From assembly GCA_030144725.1 (NCBI GenBank), contig JASKMD010000006.1, forward strand, positions 8,589,256 to 8,653,255: a stretch of DNA of 64,000 bases. Direction: 5' to 3'. Below, in pieces: positions 1-13,600 of the stretch. Both the position numbers and the translations under genes were made by a program. The notes under the pieces were generated by a model. That model saw only the letters and a list, made by a program, of their open reading frames with translations. It was not told the DNA's origin and made no database searches. Positions within the stretch are counted from its first letter, which is position 1. Each line of letters opens with the position of its first letter. Origin of the DNA: Haematococcus lacustris (taxonomy: Eukaryota > Chlorophyta > Chlorophyceae > Chlamydomonadales > Haematococcaceae).

Positions 1-305
1 NNNNNNNNNNNNNNNNNNNNNNNNNNNNNNNNNNNNNNNNNNNNNNNNNNNNNNNNNNNNNNNNNNNNNNNNNNNNNNNNNNNNNNNNNNNNNNNNNNNN
101 NNNNNNNNNNNNNNNNNNNNNNNNNNNNNNNNNNNNNNNNNNNNNNNNNNNNNNNNNNNNNNNNNNNNNNNNNNNNNNNNNNNNNNNNNNNNNNNNNNNN
201 NNNNNNNNNNNNNNNNNNNNNNNNNNNNNNNNNNNNNNNNNNNNNNNNNNNNNNNNNNNNNNNNNNNNNNNNNNNNNNNNNNNNNNNNNNNNNNNNNNNN
301 NNNNN
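1..305. other. assembly gap (N)
   Basis: This is a run of N at the window edge. It directly abuts the (GCCA)n array, so the array may be longer than shown. Confidence 0.99.
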
Positions 306-3516
<3,211 letters not shown>

Positions 3517-5340
3517 GTGAGCTGGGAGGGGAGGAGAGGGGAGGGGAGGGGAAGGGGTGGTAAGCACATGGGGTATAGAGTACATGGGGTATAGAGCCAC
3601 CACCACCTCCTAGTACAATCATTGCAGGCCACCATCACTTCCCCAACTCGTAGTGTGTAGTAATCCTGACACTCAACGTTTTAGAGACTTCATGGTTCGC
3701 AATGACTATCATGATTTAGTTCGTTACGACGTCGTCACGATGTAAGTACACTGTATTACCACTACAGGACTCCGAGGCTGTCGATGAGTACGTATACACT
3801 CGCTCTACGTGGACACAATAGCCGCACAACTCAGCATGCTTGGCGGCACTTATGCCTCAGCCAAACATGCATTCCGACCTTACAAACACAACTGTTACAT
3901 AGTGCCTTGCACGCAGGCGGGCAGATAGATGCACCTAGCCTGCCTGCAGCTAGTTGAGTGGGCGGAGTGAAATCATCCCATGGCAGAATTCAAAAAAACC
4001 CGTCTAGTCGAGTCAAATCGAGTCGAGATCTCGATTGCGCTCGATTGCGCTCCCTACTGGCTACCCCTCCAATTGAACGACCACCCCCCCTAACGATAAG
4101 GGACAACGGCTTTTCCGGACTCATTTCTGCACGGGTTCACACGCTGATTGAAGCGATGGAATGTGGCCGCGCTGAGCCACACGCTGAGCTGGTCGGGCAT
4201 TTAGCCGGGTATCCGACCATACCGAGCCTGCGGACTTGATGTATGTTGACCCAGTACCAGTGAGTCTCTGATTAACGCGATGGATAGTGCGCGATGTGCG
4301 AAGAGCCCGACCTCATGTCCATAATGAAAACCAACATGCGCTGGCTCAGGGGCTTTGGAACTAGGAGGAGACCACAGTAGGAGCACAGCAGTGGCAAGTG
4401 CATCAATCCCTTGTTGATTAGGCTCCAAAAGGTGGGCAAACCCTCCTCCATGCTCCCCACTCTGATGATGCTGGTCTGACGACCATCGAACTCAATCGAA
4501 CTCTCCACCCTTGCGTCACTGGCTAGGGAACCCACTGTGAACCCACCGCCGAAGTCACAACTCTTCCCAAGATTTCCCAAGAGGTGTTTTAGACAGGGTT
4601 GTGATAATTGTAGTATTTCACGTGCAAGAAATGAAACTTCCACTGCAAATCTTTCACGTGCAAGAAATGGAACTTTCACTGCAACAAATGAAATCCCGGT
4701 AGCCCCCAACACCCGGCAGCACGCAGTAAACCAGACGAGTAGAGCCCGATGGCCTTCAAACTCGAATGATGGCCTTCAAACTTGTGGCCGCGTTGCAGCT
4801 TTTGCTGGCCCTTCCCTGGCATTGCCACGGGTGCTGCAGCACAGCGTGATTGGGTTAGGCAATGCGACCCCTCTACAGCCTAACGGGAAGAGGCGACGCA
4901 CTACCACAGCCACAAGCAGCCCGCGCAGCAGTTGGATCAGAGTGCAATGGAGAATGACATGAGTGGCGCCCAATGTCCAGCCTGATTGCAAGGATGCCCC
5001 TGTTGGCTGCAGGTCTTATGGTCACACTCCTGCCCCTTGCCCCCTCCCGCCTTCCCTCCCCCCAACAGCCCTTGGCGTAGCAGCCTAGAGTGGGCAGCCT
5101 GGAGCGGGCAGCCTAGAGCGGGCAGCCAGGAGCGGCACCCAAGAGTGGCAGCCACTTTCTTCCTCCCTAAAGGCCAGCCTTGGGCGGGCAGCATGGAGTG
5201 GGCGCTAGCAGTAGCGGCCAGCCAGCCCGCTCTAGCCATGCCATGCCCACACACCACACTGATCCAGCCCATCCCTCCCCCAAGGGGACAGCAATAGGAG
5301 AGCCAAGCCACCGTACTTAATGTGCACCATGGCTTGGTGG
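3517..5340. other. no recognised gene; minor repeats
   Basis: No convincing coding exon is seen. A GTCGAGT/TCGATTGCGCTC-rich patch at 4010-4060 resembles sequence just right of the gap at 30427-30470, so it is probably a dispersed repeat. Two tandem copies of a roughly 35-bp unit starting TTTCACGTGCAAGAAATG lie at 4617-4690. Imperfect 15-bp GGGCAGCCTAGAGC-like units lie at 5085-5210. Confidence 0.5.
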
Positions 5341-6170
5341 GTGTGGTGTGGTGTGGTGTGGTGTGGTGTGGTGTGGTGTGGTGTGGTGTGGTGTGGTGTG
5401 GTGTGGTGTGGTGTGGTGTGGTGTGGTGTGGTGTGGTGTGGTGTGGTGTGGTGTGGTGTGGTGTGGTGTGGTGTGGTGTGGTGTGGTGTGGTGTGGTGTG
5501 GTGTGGTGTGGTGTGGTGTGGTGTGGTGTGGTGTGGTGTGGTGTGGTGTGGTGTGGTGTGGTGTGGTGTGGTGTGGTGTGGTGTGGTGTGGTGTGGTGTG
5601 GTGTGGTGTGGTGTGGTGTGGTGTGGTGTGGTGTGGTGTGGTGTGGTGTGGTGTGGTGTGGTGTGGTGTGGTGTGGTGTGGTGTGGTGTGGTGTGGTGTG
5701 GTGTGGTGTGGTGTGGTGTGGTGTGGTGTGGTGTGGTGTGGTGTGGTGTGGTGTGGTGTGGTGTGGTGTGGTGTGGTGTGGTGTGGTGTGGTGTGGTGTG
5801 GTGTGGTGTGGTGTGGTGTGGTGTGGTGTGGTGTGGTGTGGTGTGGTGTGGTGTGGTGTGGTGTGGTGTGGTGTGGTGTGGTGTGGTGTGGTGTGGTGTG
5901 GTGTGGTGTGGTGTGGTGTGGTGTGGTGTGGTGTGGTGTGGTGTGGTGTGGTGTGGTGTGGTGTGGTGTGGTGTGGTGTGGTGTGGTGTGGTGTGGTGTG
6001 GTGTGGTGTGGTGTGGTGTGGTGTGGTGTGGTGTGGTGTGGTGTGGTGTGGTGTGGTGTGGTGTGGTGTGGTGTGGTGTGGTGTGGTGTGGTGTGGTGTG
6101 GTGTGGTGTGGTGTGGTGTGGTGTGGTGTGGTGTGGTGTGGTGTGGTGTGGTGTGGTGTGGTGTGGTGTG
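5341..6170. repeat. (GTGTG)n satellite, left half
   Basis: 166 perfect GTGTG units. The array is interrupted by element 1 and resumes at 18826 in the same phase and orientation, so both halves were one array before insertion. The His/Thr/Pro and Val/Trp/Cys/Gly open frames over it are repeat translations, not genes. Confidence 0.98.
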
Positions 6171-6406
6171 TGTAGCGTTCCGATTCTGCACTAAGCGGAT
6201 CGGCGCTAGTGTCACTGCTGAAGTGTGATACAGGCAGGTTAAGTGGTGGGCTGTACTGCTGCCCACCATTCGTGTTCGATCCCCGGAGGCCGTTCTATGT
6301 CTTAGCCTGGTTGCGCTGCAGCAGTCTGACACCTGTAACTGCGGTTAGCGTTGCATGGCGCTCACACACTGAAAAGATTTAAGGCGCATTCTTTCTGAAC
6401 GCTACA
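6171..6406 (+). repeat. element 1 5' LTR
   Basis: 236 bp with a TG...CA boundary, identical to 18590-18825 except at 6273. It contains the tRNA-like module at 6233-6297. Confidence 0.97.
6233..6297 (+). promoter_or_regulatory. tRNA-like A-box/B-box module in LTR (element 1, 5')
   Basis: GGCAGGTTAA (6233-6242) resembles a Pol III A box. About 40 bases on comes GTTCGATCCC, a B box and T-loop. In the 3' LTR copy the T-arm is a 5-bp stem (one G.U) around TTCGATC, but this 5' copy carries T at 6273, which breaks one stem pair. Between the boxes an 8-bp perfect hairpin, TGGTGGGC/GCCCACCA, sits where an anticodon arm would be. No matching acceptor stem is found, so this is not a tRNA gene. Pol III activity is inference. 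Confidence 0.6.
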
Positions 6407-6407
6407 T

Positions 6408-6427
6408 TGGTTTCCGTATTCCGATAC
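6408..6427 (+). other. primer binding site, element 1
   Basis: TGGTTTCCGTATTCCG begins one base after the 5' LTR. The leading TGG matches the CCA end of a tRNA. The first nine bases are shared with element 2, so both probably use the same primer tRNA. I cannot name that tRNA. Confidence 0.75.
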
Positions 6428-6446
6428 CTCAGTGACTGGCCGCACC

Positions 6447-8015
6447 ATGACTGACACCACGCCTAATGGCGAAACACCAGGCGCTGGCTCAGCCGGCGGT
6501 CCTGCGGGTTCCCAGGCCATACTGGCCCAGGCCCTATCTGATCGCGAGTTTGCCAGGTCCCTGAGGGCGGCTTTGTTCCCCGACGGTTTTCCTGCTGCAA
6601 CTCCGCCGCGGAATGGGCAGGGCGATGGCCCAGTCCCTCCAGGCGATGAAGAAGACGAAGAGGAGGAGCAGGATGAAGAAGAAGAGGTTGACGACGTCTC
6701 TGAGGGCGAAATTGACCTGTCTTCCGCAGACCAGCTGGCCCAGTCGCTGCTGGACACGCAGGACCAGCTGAAGGAGGCTAAAACCGAGCTGGCCAAGATG
6801 AAATCTCGCCAAAAGCTGACAGATCGCACACTGGCTGCGCTGGCTGAAAAGGTGGGTCTATTCCCAGGGTCCCCTCCCTCCATTCAGGACAGGCTGTTTA
6901 GTATGCGCACTCCGTCCCCAAGTCGGTCAGGTACACGCCCTGCGTGTATTCCTGGTACCTTCAACTCAATCGGTGGGAGAGGCGGCGCTCTGCATCACCT
7001 CTTTCCTCAGGTTAATAGTCAGGCGCCAGCTGCTAAGTCTGTGCCTGGCCCTGATAAGTGGACAGACAATTGCACCAAGTCTCGCCGCAGGGCCTCTGCC
7101 TTCTGTGACGACTTAGAAGCACATTGCCTGCGCTTCAACCTGGACATTGCCTCTGTTTTCCCTGCATTCCTGTCCGGGGCTGCGCGTGATGCTTGGTTGC
7201 CATCCATCCGTGCTGCTCACTTCGCACAAACCCGCACTGCACCTACCTGGCCTTACCTGCGAATGTCCTTTCTTGAGTATACAGGAGACGACTTGCGTGA
7301 CGATCAGACTGATGCCCAAAAGCAGCTACTTGAAGGCAGCATTCGCATGTCGTCCCAACTCCTTCTGAATGAATATGTCACTGCTTTCAGGAACAATCTG
7401 CTGACTGCTGGTGTCCAGTGCATGGAAGAGAGTTTGCTTGTCTCCCTGTTTATCAAGGGACTGACATCTGAGCTGAAAAAGGCAGTCCTAAGGGATTCTG
7501 CTCCTTTTCCTGCCTTCACTCTGGCTCAGGCTATCGATTCTGCCAGGCAGGCTCAGCGTGCTGCTGAGATCCTTGCTGAGGCAGTCGGCACAAAGCGCCA
7601 TGTGGCTGCTGTGCAGGCTAAGCAGCTGACTGAGGGTCTGGAGCGTGCAAGCAACCCTCGTCCTCCTAAGAGCACCCAGAGCGACCCACCTGCCAAAGTC
7701 CCAGCCCGTTCCAGGGGCTTCAGGGCTGGCATGGCTGCTGGTCCTGCTGCTGGCTACCGTGTCATTCTGAAGCAGAAGGCTGAGGAGGCTGCTGAGCAGT
7801 CCAACATGAAGCCTGGCCAGTACTGCCACCACTGCTATGATCCCAGGCATCTCAAGCCTCTGTGTCCCTATAAGGACATGCCAGCTCTAGAGGCCAGGAA
7901 GCTGTCTGGCTACCCTCGTCCTCCTGCTGATGCTAAGGCTGCAGGGAAGCGTCCTTCTGAGCACAATGACTCTGAGCCAAAGAAGGGCAGGATTGCATCT
8001 GCCAATGGGAAGTGA
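6447..8015 (+). CDS. gag: Gag polyprotein, element 1
   Basis: 522 residues from the first ATG (6447); an upstream in-frame GTG exists but is not needed. Order: Gly/Ala-rich start, an acidic Glu/Asp run (about 70-90), a coiled-coil-like stretch (about 105-140), a retrotransposon Gag capsid region (about 230-380, with WLPSIRA and FRNNLLTAG), and a CCHC zinc knuckle (CHHCYDPRHLKPLC, CX2CX4HX4C) for RNA binding. Gag forms the cytoplasmic particle and packages element RNA. The frame ends in TGA (8013-8015). The same frame then stays open into pol, so Gag-Pol is probably made by reading through this stop. Confidence 0.93.
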   Translation: MTDTTPNGETPGAGSAGGPAGSQAILAQALSDREFARSLRAALFPDGFPAATPPRNGQGDGPVPPGDEEDEEEEQDEEEEVDDVSEGEIDLSSADQLAQSLLDTQDQLKEAKTELAKMKSRQKLTDRTLAALAEKVGLFPGSPPSIQDRLFSMRTPSPSRSGTRPACIPGTFNSIGGRGGALHHLFPQVNSQAPAAKSVPGPDKWTDNCTKSRRRASAFCDDLEAHCLRFNLDIASVFPAFLSGAARDAWLPSIRAAHFAQTRTAPTWPYLRMSFLEYTGDDLRDDQTDAQKQLLEGSIRMSSQLLLNEYVTAFRNNLLTAGVQCMEESLLVSLFIKGLTSELKKAVLRDSAPFPAFTLAQAIDSARQAQRAAEILAEAVGTKRHVAAVQAKQLTEGLERASNPRPPKSTQSDPPAKVPARSRGFRAGMAAGPAAGYRVILKQKAEEAAEQSNMKPGQYCHHCYDPRHLKPLCPYKDMPALEARKLSGYPRPPADAKAAGKRPSEHNDSEPKKGRIASANGK

Positions 8016-8715
8016 GGTGTTGCCCAGCCAGGACAGTGCCATGCCTGTGCTGTGGTACATGCTGATGAACCTGTCTTATGCACCTGTGCCACTGATATGA
8101 GTGGGATTGAGCCCCAACAGACTGCTGTTCCTGGTGTTGCTGTGCATGATAGCCAGCTGAATCCTGAGCCAACTGTTCATGGCCATGCGTTACCTGAGCA
8201 GACTGCTTTGACAGCAGCTCAGGACTGTGCTTCCTGTTTCAGTGCTGCTGACCCCTGTGTGGGTCATATTCTCTCGTGTAAGACTGCCCTGTGTTGTCCC
8301 CGTGCACCGTCTCAAGTCATCTTGGGGGTCTCTGGTCAAGACGACAAGGTGAGGTTCCAGTTTGCTGGCACCCTTGATACTCATGCCTGTCATATGTTAG
8401 CTGATAGTGGTGCTGATGCATCACTCATCAGTGCTAGCTTTGTTCAGCTGCATAACATTCCAATGTTTACTTACCCCATGTCACTCAGGTTTGATGTTGC
8501 CAACAACCAGCCTGTGATATGTGAGCATTATGTCAAAGTCCAGCTGCGCATCAACAGTTTCTGCTGCATGTGCCTGTTGACTGTCATGCCTGACATGGTT
8601 CATGCTTATGACGTGCTCCTGGGTGCTGACTGGTTGACTGTGCAGGGAGCCTTGGTCGACTACGTCGACAAGACTCTTACCCTGCGCACTCCCCAAGGTA
8701 ATAACACCTTGCACC
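8016..8715 (+). pseudogene. pol: pol 5' segment of element 1 (protease), interrupted
   Basis: In frame with gag directly after its TGA, with no further stop until the insertion. It carries the aspartic protease active site DSGA (GAT at 8403) in a retropepsin-like context. The first in-frame ATG (8097) lies before the active site, so separate initiation is also possible. The reading frame is cut at 8715 by element 2; an accidental stop arises inside that element's LTR. The continuation is at 14998, in the same phase: 6282 bases are inserted, a multiple of three. Confidence 0.92.
8711..8715. other. target site duplication of element 2 (GCACC, left)
   Basis: GCACC at 8711-8715 is repeated at 14993-14997 directly after the 3' LTR. 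This is a 5-bp duplication as made by Ty3/gypsy integrases, and it fixes the element 2 boundaries. Confidence 0.95.
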
Positions 8716-9015
8716 TGTAAAGTGCGCACCTCTGGAAGAGATTGCCGCTTCGCGTCGTCTGGGCTGTCTCGTGAATGCGAGCCGTCGCGGGACGCGGGTT
8801 ACACGTGTAGTGTGAGATTTGGCAGGTTAAAGACTAGCGACATTGCGTTCGCAAGTACAATTGGTTCGATCCCAGGGAGCCCCGTTCTAAGCTCTAGCCA
8901 TTCTCGCAACACACCGCTGTAACCCAACACCCTAGTCGGAAGTCACCGCCTCGACTGGACCGGCCTTCGAGCTTGTGTCAAAAGGTCATCTGACGTTGCG
9001 TCCCCGCACGTTACA
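8716..9015 (+). repeat. element 2 5' LTR
   Basis: 300 bp with TG...CA ends, matching 14693-14992 at all but one position (8861). It contains a tRNA-like module at 8821-8888. Confidence 0.97.
8821..8888 (+). promoter_or_regulatory. tRNA-like A-box/B-box module in LTR (element 2, 5')
   Basis: GGCAGGTTAA (8821-8830) and GGTTCGATCCC (8863-8873) are 42 bases apart, as in tRNA internal promoters. Both motifs and the trailing CGTTCTA match element 1, although the rest of the LTRs do not. Position 8861 is T here and C in the 3' LTR, a T-stem position (wobble here, a C-G pair there). Confidence 0.6.
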
Positions 9016-9017
9016 GC

Positions 9018-9035
9018 TGGTTTCCGACCCCGAGC
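9018..9035 (+). other. primer binding site, element 2
   Basis: TGGTTTCCGACCCCGAG starts two bases after the LTR end. It shares TGGTTTCCG with the PBS of element 1, then diverges. Confidence 0.75.
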
Positions 9036-9059
9036 ATTTAAGCTCGCGTTCCAGTCAAC

Positions 9060-10685
9060 ATGACTTCAACTACCCAAAATGTCGCTTCGGCGAACAAGAC
9101 CAATGGCGCCTCTGGCGTCCTTCCTCCAGCTTCAGCTGTTACAGCTACAGCGGAGATGGGTCCTGCACTCGGTGCAGCACCGGAGCCGGGCGAGTTGCCC
9201 GCTTCACTTCCCGCAGGAGGCCAACAGTTGGCTGAAGAAGAGGAGCTTCTGGACGAGTTTGGCCTGGACCAATTCGACAGCACTTCGACTCCAGTCGACG
9301 AGCTCAACGCGCAAATTGCCACCCTCCAGGCGCAACTGGTCGCAGCGCAGGCCAACAACCAGCAAGCTGGTTCGCTGGTGAGTCCTCTTGCTGCTAAGCG
9401 TGCTGCTAATGCTGCTTTGCTGTCAGCAAGCCCTAGTCCAGCTAAGAGGCCAGTCGAAGTAGCGTCGCAGCTAGTCAGGCCTTTGGCTGCTGCTCTGCGC
9501 GCACTCCAACACTTGACTGCTGCAATGCACCAGCCTGTTGCGAAGAAAGATGTTGCCTCGGGTTCACCCGGCACTTCGAACCCTCGCACACTTGCTGCTG
9601 TGCGGGACAAGTATGCTGGGGTTCGCCCCACTGCTGCGCCCCTGCCTGCCAATGCCAATGCTGTTGCTGGTCCTGATTCCAACTCACGTCGCGGGTTGCC
9701 CGTGACTGAGCGGTGGACTGATGCCAGTTCGACCTCCGGTCGCCGTGCTCTGTCATTCCTGGAAGACCTTGAAGCACACTGTGTTGCACATGGCCTGGAC
9801 CCTGCTCTTGCTCTGCCCTCTTTCCTGTCAGGCAAGGCCAGGGATGTCTGGTTTCAGTCTGTTAGGGACTCATACGCCCTGACATACTCTGGCTACCCCA
9901 CTTGGCACTACCTGTCTAAGCAGTTCCTTGAGTTTGTAGGGGAGGACCTGACCACTGATGCTGATGCAGCTCGTGCTAAGCTCCTTGACTCCACTCACCT
10001 GCGCATGACTAATGGTGTTGCCCTGTCAGCATACATTACTGACTTCAGGAACACCCTCACCTTGGCTGGCAAGGACTGCATGACAGATTCCATGCTTGTG
10101 AATGTCTTCCAGCGTGGCCTGTCAGCAGATCTGCGTGGTCCTGTTGCCAAGGATCTGCGTGCCCTTGTGGCCCCCACTTTGGATGAAGCCATTAAGGCTG
10201 CCATCACCAACCACAAGGCCCTTGTGGCAGCTGCTGGCTCTGGTGTGCATCCTGCCTCAAGGCGCCCGGTTGCTGCTGTGCACCAGGTGGCCCAAGTGCA
10301 ACGTGGGCTGCAGAACCTGGCCAGGTTTCCAGGTCCACCTCCTGGGCGTCCTGCTGCTCCCTCTGCTGACAGTGAGGGTCCCCCTCCTGCCAGTGGCTAC
10401 TGCTACCACTGTGGATTGTCATCCCACTGGACAAAGCACTGCAAGAGGAAGGCCTCTGGCATGAGCAAGGAAGAGGCCATGAAGGATGCTGGTACCTGGG
10501 AGCTGATGCAAGACCTGAAGAAGGGTGGCTCTGCCCCCTACAAGGCTGCAAAGCGTGACCGCAGCCCTGACCGTGGTGGTGACCATGCTGGTCCCTCCCG
10601 GCGGTACCAGGGTAGACGCCCTCAGACTGCCAGGATGGAGGCCAATGGCATGGTGAAGCACTTTCAGAAGTATCAGCGCAAATAG
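9060..10685 (+). CDS. gag: Gag polyprotein, element 2
   Basis: 541 residues from a true ATG 45 bases after the LTR. It has an N-terminal Ala/Pro-rich region, a capsid-type region (about 235-380, with FLSGKARDVW and YITDFRNTLTLAG like element 1), and a CCHC knuckle (CYHCGLSSHWTKHC) at about 447-460, then a basic tail. It ends in TAG (10683-10685), with the frame staying open beyond. It forms the cytoplasmic particle. Its organisation matches the Gag of element 1 despite clear sequence divergence. Confidence 0.94.
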   Translation: MTSTTQNVASANKTNGASGVLPPASAVTATAEMGPALGAAPEPGELPASLPAGGQQLAEEEELLDEFGLDQFDSTSTPVDELNAQIATLQAQLVAAQANNQQAGSLVSPLAAKRAANAALLSASPSPAKRPVEVASQLVRPLAAALRALQHLTAAMHQPVAKKDVASGSPGTSNPRTLAAVRDKYAGVRPTAAPLPANANAVAGPDSNSRRGLPVTERWTDASSTSGRRALSFLEDLEAHCVAHGLDPALALPSFLSGKARDVWFQSVRDSYALTYSGYPTWHYLSKQFLEFVGEDLTTDADAARAKLLDSTHLRMTNGVALSAYITDFRNTLTLAGKDCMTDSMLVNVFQRGLSADLRGPVAKDLRALVAPTLDEAIKAAITNHKALVAAAGSGVHPASRRPVAAVHQVAQVQRGLQNLARFPGPPPGRPAAPSADSEGPPPASGYCYHCGLSSHWTKHCKRKASGMSKEEAMKDAGTWELMQDLKKGGSAPYKAAKRDRSPDRGGDHAGPSRRYQGRRPQTARMEANGMVKHFQKYQRK

Positions 10686-13600
10686 GAGTTTGCTCAGCCA
10701 GTAAACCAAAACTGTGCTGAGTACTCTGAGGCATGCATTGTGTGTGAACCTGCTCATGTGCTGACTGCTGCACATGCTGATGGGGAATCCCTGCACTTTG
10801 CCTTTGCTGGTCACCTGAATGAGCACCCTGCACGTGTCCTGTGTGACACTGGTGCTACCCACAGCTTTGTCAGTGCATCATTTGTTGCTGCACATGCTGT
10901 ACCTGTCCACATGTTGAAGAACATGCAAGAGTGGCATGCTGCTAACAACACTGTGTTGAGCTGTTCCCAGTTTGTCAAGGCTGAGCTGAGATTGCCAGGT
11001 GTTACTGTACCCTGCCAACTCAATGTCATGCCTTCCCTCTTGCCAGACTTTGATGTCTTGCTAGGGAATGACTGGTTGAATGAGCATGAGGCCGTGATGT
11101 CATACCAGGACAAGACACTCAGCCTAGCATGTGACAAGAGTGAGCCAGTAGTGCTGCCATGTCCTTCTGCTGGTGTGTCAGGGCAGTCTGCTGTAAGCAA
11201 TCCTGCCTCTTTCCTGGTCAATGCTCTACGTGCAAAACCCCCTCTGGCTTCTGCAAAAGTTGCTGCCAGGTGGTTACGAAAAGGAGGCACAGGTGTCCTG
11301 GCCCTGATCACTGTGGACAATTCAAGTACCCCTGATCCAGCTCCAGCTGAACCTGACCTACCTCCAGGTGTGTCCCAGGCACTCAATGCTTTGCTGGATG
11401 AGTATGCTGATGTGTTTGCACCCATCACATCTCTGCCACCTGAGCGTCCTGTGGGCCATGCCATCCCCCTTGTGCCTGATGCACGACCCTCTGTGGTACC
11501 TCAATACCGCATGAGCCAGGAAGAGCATGCTGAGCTGAAGAAGCAGGTGCAGGACCTACTTGCCAAGGGCATGATAGAACCAAGCTCCAGTCCTTTTGCT
11601 GCTCCTATCCTGTTTGTCAAGAAGAAGTCTGGTGAGTTACGCATGTGCCTTGATTACCGTCAGCTCAACAAGATCACCATCAGGGATCAGTATCCACTGC
11701 CCAGGATTGATGACTTGTTTGATAAGCTGTCAGGTTGCACTGTGTTTTCTTCCCTAGACCTTCAAGCAGGTTACAACCAGATCAGGATCACCCCTGAAGA
11801 TGTGCCCAAGACGGCCTTCAGGACCCCTGACGGCCACTACCAGTTCAAGGTACTGTCATTTGGGCTCTGCAATGCACCTGCTACATTCCAGCGTGTCATG
11901 AATGATGCCTTTGCACCAGTCCTGAACCAGTGTGCCCTGGTGTACCTGGATGACATCTTGGTCATGTCCAAATCTGTGGACGAGCATTTGAAGCATCTCA
12001 GAAAGGTCTTTGACCTCCTGAGGCTCAACAAGCTCTTTGCCAAGCAGTCCAAATGTGAATTCATGCGTTCCACGCTGAAATTCCTTGGCCATGTCATCTT
12101 TGCTGGTGCTATTGCTGTGGACCCTGAGAAAATCAAGAGCATTTCTTCCTGGCCTGTGCCTCAATCCCTGCAACAGCTCCAGTCATTCCTAGGTGCTGCT
12201 AATTTTGTGCGCAAATTTGTGCATAATTTCAGTGTCCTAGCTGCACCTCTCACAGATCTGTGTGGCAAAGCTGGTGACTCATTTCTGTGGCACAATTGGC
12301 CTGCTGATGAGCTGAAAGCCTTTGCTTCCCTCAAAGCTGCTGTTGCCCAGGTCCCCATGCTACGTCTACCTGATCACACCCAGCCCTTCCAGGTCTACTG
12401 TGATGCCTCACTCCAAGGAGTAGGAGCAGTCCTGATGCAAGATGGCTACCCCCTTGCATACCTCAGCAAGAAGCTTTCTTCTGCTGAGCGTAACTACACC
12501 ACTGGTGAGCAAGAGCTTCTTGCCCTCATCACTGCATGCAAGGAGTGGAGGTGTTACCTTGAGGGTGTACCATTCACACTCTTCACCGATCATAAGCCTT
12601 TGACTGCTCTGCCCACCCAGAAGGTGCTGTCTAGACGTCAGGCTAGGTGGATGGAGTTTCTGTCACGGTTTACATTTGACCTGCAGTACCTGCCAGGTGA
12701 TGCTAATCCTGCTGACCCACTGTCCCGGATACCTGCTGGACCCCAGGACTGTGCCATGGTGTGTGTTGTTACCACCCGGCGGCAAGCTAAACAGTCTTTG
12801 GAGAGGGGGGAAGTGCGTGTGGCGCAGGCTCTGCCCCAGGTTCCACCTGTGGGTACTCCCTCACATGCCCCCACTGCCGTTGATGCTTTGGCCCCCCGGC
12901 CCACAGTGTCTGATAACCCTGTTGCTGCTCACCATAGTAGGCTCCCTGAGCTTGAGGCCCCATCTGCTGCTGACACCTCAGTGCACTATCCTGCAGCTCC
13001 TGCCCACCCATTGGAACTGGCTGATCACCTGGTCCATGGTTACCGGCTTGACCCTGCGTTTACTGCTGAAGCTGATCTGTCTGGCATGTACATGGACGAC
13101 CATGGCCTGTGGCGGCGCACTGGCAAGGGCACAGTGATGGTTCCCAATGACCCTGAACTGCGTGAGTACATTCTGCATGAAATGCATGATGCTGCCTATG
13201 CTGGTCATGTGGGTATAACCAAAACACTTGAGAGGCTGTCACGAGTGTTCTACTGGGACACCATGCGTGCTGATGTCAGGCATTATGTCACTACCTGTGA
13301 TGCCTGCCAGCGTGACAAGTCCTCCACACTGAAGCCTGGTGGCTTACTCAACCCACTGTCCATTCCAGATTACCGTTGGGAGTCAGTGTCAATGGACCTG
13401 ATCACCAAGCTGCCATCTGCTTCACATGGGTTTGATGCCATCTGTGTCTTTGTTGACAGGCTCAGTAAAATGGTGCACTTTGTGCCCTGCAAGGAGAGCA
13501 TGAATGCCAAGGGCTTTGCCCGTCTGTTTGTTGACAATGTCTTCAAACTGCATGGCCTGCCAAAAGACATGGTCTCTGACCGTGGTCCCCATTTCCACAA

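Noticed and set aside
5232..6332. His/Thr/Pro-rich and Val/Trp/Cys/Gly-rich reading frames over the GTGTG arrays
   Set aside because: Repeat translations present in several frames; the frames end soon after the array.
6171..6406. A true tRNA gene inside the LTR
   Set aside because: T-arm and A/B boxes are present but no acceptor stem and no proper 5-bp/7-base anticodon arm are found.
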